From positions 6,100,269 through 6,164,268 of the forward strand of contig OX030955.1 of assembly GCA_943735955.1 (NCBI GenBank): a DNA stretch of 64,000 nucleotides. The letters run 5' to 3'. Positions within the stretch are counted from its first letter, which is position 1. Each line of letters begins with the position of its first letter. A program made the translations under genes and the position numbers. The DNA comes from Piscicola geometra. Lineage: Eukaryota > Annelida > Clitellata > Hirudinida > Piscicolidae. Of this stretch, positions 25,169 through 36,400 are shown in pieces. A model generated the notes under the pieces. The model made no database searches and was not told where the DNA came from. It saw nothing but the letters and a program-made list of their open reading frames with translations.

Positions 25169-27629
25169 GTTCGTCTTCACCGTCTTCATCGACTTCACCG
25201 TCTTCATTGTCTTCACCGTCTTCATCGTCTTCACCGTCTTCATCGTCTTCATCGTTCGTCTTCACCGTCTTCACCGTCTTCATCGTCTTCACCGTCTTCA
25301 TCGTCTTCACCGTCTTCATCGTCTTCATCGTTCGTCTTCACCGTCTTCACCGACTTCATCGTCTTCACCGTCTTCATCGACTTCACCGTCTTCATTGTCT
25401 TCACCGTCTTCATTGTCTTCACCGTCTTCATCGTCTTCATCGTTCGTCTTCATCGTCTTCATCTTCTTCACCGTCTTCATCGTCTTCACCGTCTTCATCG
25501 TCTTCACCGTCTTCATCGTCTTCACCGTCTTCATCGTCTTCACCGTCTTCATCGTCTTCACCGTCTTCATCGTCTTCACCGTCTTCATCGTCTTCATCGT
25601 TCGTCTTCACCGTCTTCACCGACTTCATCGTCTTCACCGTCTTCATCGTCTTCATCGTCTTCACCGTCTTCATCGTCTTCATCGTTCGTCTTCACCGACT
25701 TCATCGTCTTCACCGTCTTCATCGTTTTCACCGTCTTCATCGTCTTCACCGTCTTCATCGTCTTCATCGTTCGTCTTCACCGTCTTCATCGTCTTCATCG
25801 TCTTCACCGTCTTCACCGTCTTCATCGTCTTCATTGTCTTCACCGTCTTCACCGTCTTCACCGTCTTCACCGTCTTCATCGTCTTCATCGTCTTCACCGT
25901 CTTCATCGTCTTCACCGTCTTCATCGTCTTCATCGTTCGTCTTCACCGTCTTCATCGTCTTCACCGTCTTCACCGTCTTCACCGTCTTCACCGTCTTCAC
26001 CGTCTTCATCGTCTTCATCGTCTTCACCGTCTTCACCGTCTTCACCGATTTCATCGTCTTAACCGTCTTCATCGTCTTCACCGTCTTCATCGTCTTCACC
26101 GTCTTCATCGTCTTCACCGTCTTCATCGTCTTCATCGTTCGTCTTCACCGTCTTCACCGTTTTCACCGCCTTCATCGTCTTCACCGTCTTCACCGTCTTC
26201 ACCGTCTTCATCGTCTTCATCGTCTTCATCGTCTTCACCGTCTTCACCGTCTTCATCGTCTTCACCGTCTTCATCGTCTTCATCGTCTTCACCGTCTTCA
26301 TTGTCTTCACCGTCTTCATCGTCTTCATCGTCTTCACCGTCTTCACCGTCTTCATCGTCTTCATCGTCTTCACCGTCTTCACCGTCTTCATCGTCTTCAC
26401 CGTCTTCATCGTCTTCATCGTCTTCACCGTCTTCATCGTCTTCACCGTCTTCATCGTCTTCACCGTCTTCATCGTCTTCACCGTCTTCATCGTCTTCACC
26501 GTCTTCATCGTCTTCACCGTCTTCATCGTCTTCACCGTCTTCATCGTCTTCATCGTTCGTCTTCATCGTCTTCATCGTCTTCATCGTCTTCACCGTCTTC
26601 ATCGTCTTCACCGTCTTCATCGTCTTCACCGTCTTCATCGTCTTCACCGTCTTCATCGTCTTCACCGTCTTCATCGTCTTCATCGTTCGTCTTCATCGTC
26701 TCCATCGTCTTCATCGTCTTCACCGTCTTCACCGTCTTCATCGTCTTCACCGTCTTCATCGTTCGTCTTCACCGTCTTCATCGACTTCACCGTCTTCATT
26801 GTCTTCACCGTCTTCATCGTCTTCACCGTCTTCATCGTCTTCATCGTTCGTCTTCACCGTCTTCATCGTCTTCACCGTCTTCATCGTCTTCACCGTCTTC
26901 ATCGTCTTCATCGTTCGTCTTCACCGTCTTCACCGACTTCATCGTCTTCACCGTCTTCATCGACTTCACCGTCTTCATTGTCTTCACCGTCTTCATTGTC
27001 TTCACCGTCTTCATCGTCTTCATCGTTCGTCTTCATCGTCTTCATCTTCTTCACCGTCTTCATCGTCTTCACCGTCTTCATCGTCTTCACCGTCTTCATC
27101 GTCTTCACCGTCTTCATCGTCTTCACCGTCTTCATCGTCTTCACCGTCTTCATCGTCTTCACCGTCTTCACCGTCTTCATCGTCTTCACCGTCTTCATCG
27201 TCTTCACCGTCTTCATCGTCTTCATCGTTCGTCTTCACCGTCTTCACCGACTTCATCGTCTTCACCGTCTTCATCGTTTTCACCGTCTTCATCGTCTTCA
27301 CCGTCTTCATCGTCTTCATCGTTCGTCTTCACCGTCTTCATCGTCTTCATCGTCTTCACCGTCTTCACCGTCTTCATCGTCTTCATCGTCTTCACCGTCT
27401 TCACCGTCTTCACCGTCTTCATCGTCTTCACCGTCTTCATCGTCTTCATCGTTCGTCTTCATCGTCTTCATCGTCTTCATCGTCTTCACCGTCTTCATCG
27501 TCTTCACCGTCTTCATCGTCTTCACCGTCTTCATCGTCTTCACCGTCTTCATCGTCTTCATCGTTCGTCTTCATCGTCTCCATCGTCTTCATCGTCTTCA
27601 CCGTCTTCATCGTCTTCACCGTCTTCATC
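25168..27629 (+). repeat. Two core HORs flanking the last TAA module
   Basis: Intervals are 85, 76, 112, 157, 85, 85, 166, 202, 418, 130, 76, then 85, 67, 112, 202, 94, 130, 112, 67 bp. The right-most TAA cassette in the window is at 26060. The second HOR has a 202-bp alternating tract containing one extra C-type monomer near 27170 and has lost one of the two 94-bp intervals. Confidence 0.84.
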
Positions 27630-28937
27630 GTTCGTCTTCACCGTCTTCATCGACTTCACCGTCTTCATTGTCTTCACCGTCTTCATCGTCTTCACCGTCT
27701 TCATCGTCTTCATCGTTCGTCTTCACCGTCTTCACCGTCTTCATCGTCTTCACCGTCTTCATCGTCTTCACCGTCTTCATCGTCTTCATCGTTCGTCTTC
27801 ACCGTCTTCACCGACTTCATCGTCTTCACCGTCTTCATCGACTTCACCGTCTTCATTGTCTTCACCGTCTTCATTGTCTTCACCGTCTTCATCGTCTTCA
27901 TCGTTCGTCTTCATCGTCTTCATCTTCTTCACCGTCTTCATCGTCTTCACCGTCTTCATCGTCTTCACCGTCTTCATCGTCTTCACCGTCTTCATCGTCT
28001 TCACCGTCTTCATCGTCTTCACCGTCTTCATCGTCTTCACCGTCTTCATCGTCTTCACCGTCTTCATCGTCTTCACCGTCTTCATCGTCTTCATCGTTCG
28101 TCTTCACCGTCTTCACCGACTTCATCGTCTTCACCGTCTTCATCGTCTTCACCGTCTTCATCGTCTTCACCGTCTTCATCGTCTTCATCGTTCGTCTTCA
28201 CCGTCTTCACCGACTTCATCGTCTTCACCGTCTTCATCGTTTTCACCGTCTTCATCGTCTTCACCGTCTTCATCGTCTTCATCGTTCGTCTTCACCGTCT
28301 TCACCGTCTTCATCGTCTTCATCGTCTTCACCGTCTTCACCGTCTTCATCGTCTTCACCGTCTTCACCGTCTTCACCGTCTTCACCGTCTTCATCGTCTT
28401 CATCGTCTTCACCGTCTTCACCGTCTTCATCGTCTTCACCGTCTTCATCGTCTTCACCGTCTTCATCGTCTTCATCGTTCGTCTTCATCGTCTTCATCGT
28501 CTTCATCGTCTTCACCGTCTTCATCGTCTTCACCGTCTTCATCGTTCGTCTTCGCCGTCTTCATCGTCTTCACCGTCTTCATCGTTTTCATCGTCTTCAC
28601 CGTCTTCATCGTCTTCATCGTCTTCACCGTCTTCATCGTCTTCATCGTTCGTCTTCATCGTCTTCACCGTCTTCACCGTCTTCATCGACTTCACCGTCTT
28701 CATTGTCTTCACCGTCTTCATCGTCTTCACCGTCTTCATCGTCTTCATCGTTCGTCTTCACCGTCTTCACCGTCTTCATCGTCTTCACCGTCTTCATCGT
28801 CTTCACCGTCTTCATCGTCTTCATCGTTCGTCTTCACCGTCTTCACCGACTTCATCGTCTTCACCGTCTTCATCGACTTCACCGTCTTCATTGTCTTCAC
28901 CGTCTTCATTGTCTTCACCGTCTTCATCGTCTTCATC
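27629..28937 (+). repeat. Last family I HORs before the junction
   Basis: Intervals are 85, 76, 112, 193, 94, 94, 193, 67, 103, 103, 76 and 112 bp. The first HOR (27629-28543) lacks the interval of about 112 bp. After 28543 comes a short TCTTCGCCG-marked restart, then the opening intervals of another core HOR. That HOR is never completed because family II begins inside its alternating tract. Confidence 0.84.
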
Positions 28938-29652
28938 GTTCGTCTTCATCGTCTTCATCTTCTTCACCGTCTTCATCGTCTTCACCGTCTTCATCGTCTT
29001 CACCGTCTTCATCGTCTTCACCGTCTTCATCGTCTTCACCGTCTTCATCGTCTTCACCGTCTTCATCTTCTTCACCGTCTTCATCGTCTTCACCGTCTTC
29101 ATCGTCTTCACCGTCTTCATCGTCTTCACCGTCTTCACAGTCTTCACCGTCTTCACCGTCTTCATCGTCTTCACCGTCTTCACCGTCTTCATCGTCTTCA
29201 CCGTCTTCATCGTCTTCACCGTCTTCGCCGTCTTCACCGTCTTCACTGTCTTCATCGTCTTCACCGTCTTCATCGTCTTCATCGTCTTCATCGTCTTCAC
29301 CGTCTTCATCGTCTTCACCGTCTTCATCGTCTTCACCGTCTTCATCGTCTTCACCGTCTTCATCGTCTTCACCGTCTTCATCGTCTTCACCGTCTTCATC
29401 GTCTTCACCGTCTTCATCGTCTTCACCGTCTTCATCGTCTTCACCGTCTTCATCGTCTTCATCGTCTTCACCGTCTTCACCGTCTTCATCGTCTTCACCG
29501 TCTTCATCGTCTTCACCGTCTTCATCGTCTTCACCGTCTTCATCGTCTTCATCGTCTTCACCGTCTTCATCGTCTTCACCGTCTTCATCGTCTTCACCGT
29601 CTTCATCGTCTTCACCGTCTTCATCGTCTTCACCGTCTTCATCGTCTTCATC
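28937..29652 (+). repeat. Family I to family II junction interval
   Basis: This 715-bp interval opens like the family I alternating-tract interval, with CATCTTCTTC at about 28957. It has a second CATCTTCTTC at about 29065, then CACAGTC near 29137, TCTTCGCCG near 29226 and CACTGTC near 29244, which mark family II. The corresponding interval in family I is only 103 to 202 bp. The join therefore lies in alternating T/C monomers at about 29.07 to 29.23 kb, with no foreign sequence. Confidence 0.8.
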
Positions 29653-31215
29653 GTTCGTCTTCATCGTCTTCACCGTCTTCACCGTCTTCACTGTCTTCAT
29701 CGTCTTCATCGTTTTCATCGTCTTCACCGTCTTCATCGTCTTCACCGTCTTCATCGTCTTCACCGTCTTCACCGTCTTCATCGTCTTCACCGTCTTCACC
29801 GTCTTCATCGTCTTCACCGTCTTCATCGTCTTCACCATCTTCATCGTCTTCACCGTCTTCACCGTCTTCATCGTCTTCACCGTCTTCACCGTCTTCACCG
29901 TCTTCATCGTCTTCACCGTCTTCACCGTCTTCATCGTCTTCAACGTCTTCATCGTCTTCACCGTCTTCACCGTCTTCACCGTCTTCACCGTCTTCATCGT
30001 CTTCACCGTCTTCATCGTCTTCACCGTCTTCATCGTCTTCACCGTCTTCATCGTCTTCACCGTCTTCACCGTCTTCACCGTCTTCACCGTCTTCACCGTC
30101 TTCATCGTCTTCACCGTCTTCATCGTCTTCACCGTCTTCACCGTCTTCATCGTTCGTCTTCATCGTTCGTCTTCATCGTCTTCATCGTCTTCACCGTCTT
30201 CATCGTCTTCATCGTCTTCACCGTCTTCCCCGTCTTCACCGTCTTCATTGTCTTCCTCGTCTTCACCGTCTTCATCGTCTTCACCGTCTTCACCGTCTTC
30301 ACCGTCTTCATCGTCTTCACCGTCTTCACCGTCTTCACCGTCTTCATCGACTTCACCGTCTTCACCGTCTTCATCGTCTTCACCGTCATCACCGTCTTCA
30401 CCGTCTTCACCGTCTTCACCGTCTTCATCGTCTTCATCGTCTTCACCGTCTTCATCGTTCGTCTTCATCGTCTTCATCGTCTTCATCGTCTTCACCGTCT
30501 TCATCGTCTTCACCGTCTTCATCGTCTTCACCGTCTTCATCGTCTTCACCGTCTTCATCGTCTTCACCGTCTTCATCGTCTTCATCGTTCGTCTTCATCG
30601 TCTTCACCGTCTTCACCGTCTTCACTGTCTTCATCGTCTTCACCGTCTTCATCGTTTTCATCGTCTTCACCATCTTCATCGTCTTCACCGTCTTCATCGT
30701 CTTCACCGTCTTCACCGTCTTCACCGTCTTCATCGTCTTCACCGTCTTCACCGTCTTCACCGTCTTCATCGTCTTCACCGTCTTCATCGTCTTCACCGTC
30801 TTCATCGTCTTCACCGTCTTCGCCGTCTTCACCGTCTTCACTGTCTTCATCGTCTTCACCGTCTTCATCGTCTTCATCGTCTTCACCGTCTTCATCGTCT
30901 TCACCATCTTCATCGTCTTCACCGTCTTCACCGTCTTCACCGTCTTCACCGTCTTCATCGACTTCACCGTCTTCACCGTCTTCACCGTCTTCATCGTCTT
31001 CACCGTCTTCACCGTCTTCATCGTCTTCATCGTCTTCACCGTCTTCACCGTCTTCACCGTTTTCACCGTCTTCATCGTCTTCACCGTCTTCATCGTCTTC
31101 ACCGTCTTCATCGTCTTCACCGTCTTCACCGTCTTCACCGTCTTCACCGTCTTCACCGTCTTCACCGTCTTCATCGTCTTCAACGTCTTCACCGTCTTCA
31201 TCGTTCGTCTTCATC
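29652..31215 (+). repeat. Family II segment with two 13-bp marker pairs
   Basis: Intervals are 499, 13, 292, 130, 616 and 13 bp. Double markers start at 30151 and 31202. The 292-bp interval has the CGACTTC then CGTCATCACC signature that recurs about 19 times in family II. The 616-bp interval carries two CACTGTC, two CACCATC and a TCTTCGCCG. Confidence 0.82.
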
Positions 31216-32427
31216 GTTCGTCTTCATCGTCTTCATCGTCTTCACCGTCTTCATCGTCTTCACCGTCTTCATCGTCTTCACCGTCTTCATCGTCTTCACC
31301 GTCTTCATCGTCTTCACCGTCTTCACCGTCTTCATCGTCTTCACCGTCTTCATCGTCTTCACCGTCTTCATCGTCTTCACCGTCTTCATCGTCTTCACCG
31401 TCTTCATCGTCTTCACCGTCTTCATCGTCTTCATCGTTCGTCTTCATCGTCTTCATCGTCTTCATCGTCTTCACCGTCTTCATCGTCTTCACCGTCTTCA
31501 TCGTTCGTCTTCACCGTCTTCATCATCTTCACCGTCTTCATCGTCTTCATCGTCTTCATCGTCTTCACCGTCTTCATCGTCTTCACCGTCTTCATCGTCT
31601 TCACCGTCTTCATCGTCTTCACCGTCTTCATCGTCTTCATCGTTCGTCTTCATCGTCTTCACCGTCTTCATCGTCTTCACCGTCTTCATCGTCTTCACCG
31701 TCTTCATCGTCTTCACCGTCTTCATCGTCTTCACCGTCTTCATCGTCTTCACCGTCTTCACCGTCTTCATCGTCTTCACCGTCTTCATCGTCTTCATCGT
31801 TCGTCTTCATCGTCTTCATCGTCTTCATCGTCTTCACCGTCTTCATCGTCTTCACCGTCTTCACCGTCTTCATCGTCTTCACCGTCTTCATCGTCTTCAT
31901 CGTCTTCACCGTCTTCATCGTCTTCTCCGTCTTCACCCTCTTCACCGTCTTCACCGTCTTCGCCGTCTTCACCGTCTTCACCGTCTTCATCGTCTTCACC
32001 GTCTTCATCGTCTTCACCGTCTTCATCGTCTTCACCGTCTTCATCGTCTTCACCGTCTTCATCGTCTTCATCGTCTTCACCGTCTTCACCGTCTTCATCG
32101 TCTTCACCGTCTTCATCGTCTTCACCGTCTTCACCGTCTTCATCGTCTTCACCGTCTTCATCGTCTTCATCGTCTTCACCGTCTTCATCGTCTTCACCGT
32201 CTTCATCGTCTTCACCGTCTTCATCGTCTTCACCGTCTTCATCGTCTTCACCGTCTTCGTCGTCTTCATCGTTCGTCTTCATCGTCTTCACCGTCTTCAC
32301 CGTCTTCACTGTCTTCATCGTCTTCACCGTCTTCATCGTCTTCACCGTCTTCACCGTCTTCACCGTCTTCACCGTCTTCACCGTCTTCACCGTCTTCATC
32401 GTCTTCAACGTCTTCACCGTCTTCATC
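31215..32427 (+). repeat. 1212-bp tandem duplication, copy 1
   Basis: Intervals are 220, 67, 139, 157, 472 and 157 bp. The first five recur unchanged 1212 bp downstream. Even singleton variants are shared: TCTTCTCCG near 31925 and 33137, and TCTTCGTCG near 32256 and 33468. The 472-bp interval has CACCCTCTTC and TCTTCGCCG. Shared private variants indicate a recent single duplication. Confidence 0.9.
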
Positions 32428-33482
32428 GTTCGTCTTCATCGTCTTCATCGTCTTCACCGTCTTCATCGTCTTCACCGTCTTCATCGTCTTCACCGTCTTC
32501 ATCGTCTTCACCGTCTTCATCGTCTTCACCGTCTTCACCGTCTTCATCGTCTTCACCGTCTTCATCGTCTTCACCGTCTTCATCGTCTTCACCGTCTTCA
32601 TCGTCTTCACCGTCTTCATCGTCTTCACCGTCTTCATCGTCTTCATCGTTCGTCTTCATCGTCTTCATCGTCTTCATCGTCTTCACCGTCTTCATCGTCT
32701 TCACCGTCTTCATCGTTCGTCTTCACCGTCTTCATCATCTTCACCGTCTTCATCGTCTTCATCGTCTTCATCGTCTTCACCGTCTTCATCGTCTTCACCG
32801 TCTTCATCGTCTTCACCGTCTTCATCGTCTTCACCGTCTTCATCGTCTTCATCGTTCGTCTTCATCGTCTTCACCGTCTTCATCGTCTTCACCGTCTTCA
32901 TCGTCTTCACCGTCTTCATCGTCTTCACCGTCTTCATCGTCTTCACCGTCTTCATCGTCTTCACCGTCTTCACCGTCTTCATCGTCTTCACCGTCTTCAT
33001 CGTCTTCATCGTTCGTCTTCATCGTCTTCATCGTCTTCATCGTCTTCACCGTCTTCATCGTCTTCACCGTCTTCACCGTCTTCATCGTCTTCACCGTCTT
33101 CATCGTCTTCATCGTCTTCACCGTCTTCATCGTCTTCTCCGTCTTCACCCTCTTCACCGTCTTCACCGTCTTCGCCGTCTTCACCGTCTTCACCGTCTTC
33201 ATCGTCTTCACCGTCTTCATCGTCTTCACCGTCTTCATCGTCTTCACCGTCTTCATCGTCTTCACCGTCTTCATCGTCTTCATCGTCTTCACCGTCTTCA
33301 CCGTCTTCATCGTCTTCACCGTCTTCATCGTCTTCACCGTCTTCACCGTCTTCATCGTCTTCACCGTCTTCATCGTCTTCATCGTCTTCACCGTCTTCAT
33401 CGTCTTCACCGTCTTCATCGTCTTCACCGTCTTCATCGTCTTCACCGTCTTCATCGTCTTCACCGTCTTCGTCGTCTTCATC
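32427..33482 (+). repeat. 1212-bp tandem duplication, copy 2
   Basis: Intervals 220, 67, 139, 157 and 472 bp match copy 1 at +1212 with no base difference that I noticed in the stretches compared. After 33482 the copies part: the left continues with 157 bp, the right with 517 bp. Confidence 0.9.
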
Positions 33483-36400
33483 GTTCGTCTTCATCGTCTT
33501 CACCGTCTTCACCGTCTTCACTGTCTTCATCGTCTTCACCGTCTTCATCGTTTTCATCGTCTTCACCGTCTTCATCGTCTTCACCGTCTTCATCGTCTTC
33601 ACCGTCTTCACCGTCTTCATCGTCTTCACCGTCTTCACCGTCTTCATCGTCTTCATCGTCTTCACCGTCTTCACCATCTTCATCGTCTTCACCGTCTTCA
33701 CCGTCTTCATCGTCTTCACCGTCTTCACCGTCTTCATCGTCTTCATCGTCTTCACCGTCTTCACCGTCTTCATCGTCTTCAACGTCTTCATCGTCTTCAC
33801 CGTCTTCACCGTCTTCACCGTCTTCACCGTCTTCATCGTCTTCACCGTTTTCACCGTCTTAATCGTCTTCACCGTCTTCATCGTCTTCACCGTCTTTATC
33901 GTCTTCACCGTCTTCACCGTCTTCACCGTCTTCACCGTCTTCACCGTCTTCATCGTCTTCACCGTCTTCATCGTCTTCACCGTCTTCACCGTCTTCATCG
34001 TTCGTCTTCATCGTTCGTCTTCATCGTCTTCATCGTCTTCACCGTCTTCATCGTCTTCATCGTCTTCACCGTCTTCACCGTCTTCATTGTCTTCATCGTC
34101 TTCACCGTCTTCATCGTCTTCACCGTCTTCACCGTCTTCACCGTCTTCATCGTCTTCACCGTCTTCACCGTCTTCACCGTCTTCATCGACTTCACCGTCT
34201 TCACCGTCTTCATCGTCTTCACCGTCATCACCGTCTTCACCGTCTTCACCGTCTTCACCGTCTTCACCGTCTTCATCGTCTTCATCGTCTTCACCGTCTT
34301 CATCGTTCGTCTTCATCGTCTTCATCGTCTTCATCGTCTTCACCGTCTTCATCGTCTTCACCGTCTTCATCGTTTTCACCGTCTTCACCGTCTTCATCGT
34401 TCGTCTTCATCGTTCGTCTTCATCGTCTTCATCGTCTTCACCGTCTTCATCGTCTTCACCGTCTTCATCGTCTTCACCGTCTTCATCGTCTTCACCGTCT
34501 TCATCGTCTTCACCGTCTTCATCGTCTTCACCGTCTTCATCGTCTTCACCGTCTTCATCGTCTTCACCGTCTTCATCGTCTTCACCGTCTTCATAGTCTT
34601 CACCATCTTCATCGTCTTCACCGTCTTCACCGTCTTCATCGTCTTCACCGTCTTCATCGTCTTCATCGTTCGTCTTCATCGTCTTCACCGTCTTCACCGT
34701 CTTCACTGTCTTCATCGTCTTCACCGTCTTCATCGTTTTCATCGTCTTCACCGTCTTCATCGTCTTCACCATCTTCATCGTCTTCACCGTCTTCACCGTC
34801 TTCACCGTCTTCACCGTCTTCATCGTCTTCATCGTCTTCACCGTCTTCACCGTCTTCACCGTCTTCACCGTCTTCACCGTCTTCATCGTCTTCACCGTTT
34901 TCGCCGTCTTCACCGTCTTCACTGTCTTCATCGTCTTCACCGTCTTCATCGTCTTCATCGTCTTCACCGTCTTCATCGTCTTCACCATCTTCATCGTCTT
35001 CACCGTCTTCACCGTCTTCACCGTCTTCACCGTCTTCACCGTCTTCACCGTCTTCATCGTCTTCATCGTCTTCACCGTCTTCACCGTTTTCACCGTCTTC
35101 ATCGTCTTCACCGTCTTCATCGTCTTCACCGTCTTCATCGTCTTCAGTGTCTTCACCGTCTTCACCGTCTTCACCGTCTTCATCGTCTTCACCGTCTTCA
35201 TCGTCTTCACCGTCTTCACCGTCTTCATCGTTCGTCTTCATCGTTCGTCTTCATCGTCTTCATCGTCTTCACCGTCTTCATCGTCTTCACCGTCTTCATC
35301 GTCTTCACCGTCTTCACCGTCTTCATCGTCTTCACCGTCTTCATCGTCTTCATCGTCTTCACCGTCTTCATCGTCTTCATCGTCTTCACCGTCTTCACCC
35401 TCTTCACCGTCTTCACCGTCTTCGCCGTCTTCACCGTCTTCACCGTCTTCATCGTCTTCACCGTCTTCATCGTCTTCACTGTCTTCATCGTCTTCACCGT
35501 CTTCATCGTTTTCATCGTCTTCACCGTCTTCATCGTCTTCACCATCTTCATCGTCTTCACCGTCTTCACCGTCTTCACCGTCTTCACCGTCTTCACCGTC
35601 TTCACCGTCTTCACCGTCTTCATCGTCTTCACCGTCTTCACCGTCTTCATCGTCTTCACCGTCTTCATCGTCTTCACCGTCTTCGCCGTCTTCACCGTCT
35701 TCGCCGTCTTCACCGTCTTCACTGTCTTCATCGTCTTCACCGTCTTCATCGTCTTCATCGTCTTCACCGTCTTCACCATCTTCATCGTCTTCACCGTCTT
35801 CACCGTCTTCACCGTCTTCATCGACTTCACCGTCTTCACCGTCTTCACCGTCTTCATCGTCTTCACCGTCTTCACCGTCTTCATCGTCTTCACCGTCTTC
35901 ACCGTCTTCACCGTTTTCACCGTCTTCATCGTCTTCACCGTCTTCATCGTCTTCACCGTCTTCATCGTCTTCACCGTCTTCACCGTCTTCACCGTCTTCA
36001 TCGTCTTCACCGTCTTCATCGTCTTCACCGTCTTCACCGTCTTCATCGTTCGTCTTCATCGTTCGTCTTCATCGTCTTCATCGTCTTCACCGTCTTCATC
36101 GTCTTCACCGTCTTCATCGTCTTCACCGTCTTCACCGTCTTCATCGTCTTCACCGTCTTCATCGTCTTCACCGTCTTCATCGTCTTCACCGTCTTCATCG
36201 TCTTCACCGTCTTCATCGTCTTCACCGTCTTCATCGTCTTCACCGTCTTCATCGTCTTCACCGTCTTCATCGTCTTCATCGTTCGTCTTCATCGTCTTCA
36301 TCGTCTTCATCGTCTTCACCGTCTTCATCGTCTTCACCGTCTTCATCGTTCGTCTTCACCGTCTTCATCATCTTCACCGTCTTCATCGTCTTCATCGTCT

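Larger units (their letters stand above)
1..29080 (+). repeat. Satellite family I domain (dense phase markers)
   Basis: About 237 markers lie in about 29 kb, mean spacing about 122 bp. Diagnostic variants are CGACTTC (T to A), ATTGTC (CpG to TpG), CATCTTCTTC, CGTCTCC, CGTTTTCACCG and CCGCCTTC. The core HOR is an ordered set of about nine intervals (85, 76, 112, 103 to 202, 94, 94, 130 to 211, 112 to 130, 67 to 76 bp). Copies start at markers 2865, 3819, 4410, 6575, 8574, 10345, 11299, 14209, 15783, 17525, 19108, 20017, 21634, 22678, 25168, 26760 and 27629. Between them lies a second module carrying the TAA cassette. The domain continues beyond the left edge of the window. Confidence 0.9.

Noticed and set aside
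10384..34596. 8070-codon + strand open frame as a giant repeat protein
   Set aside because: The monomer has no stop in any + frame, so open frames arise automatically. The reading changes among Ser/Pro, Leu-His-Arg and Phe-Ile-Val repeats at each marker and ends only at a chance TAG. There is no signal peptide, domain, promoter or codon-position bias that I can see.
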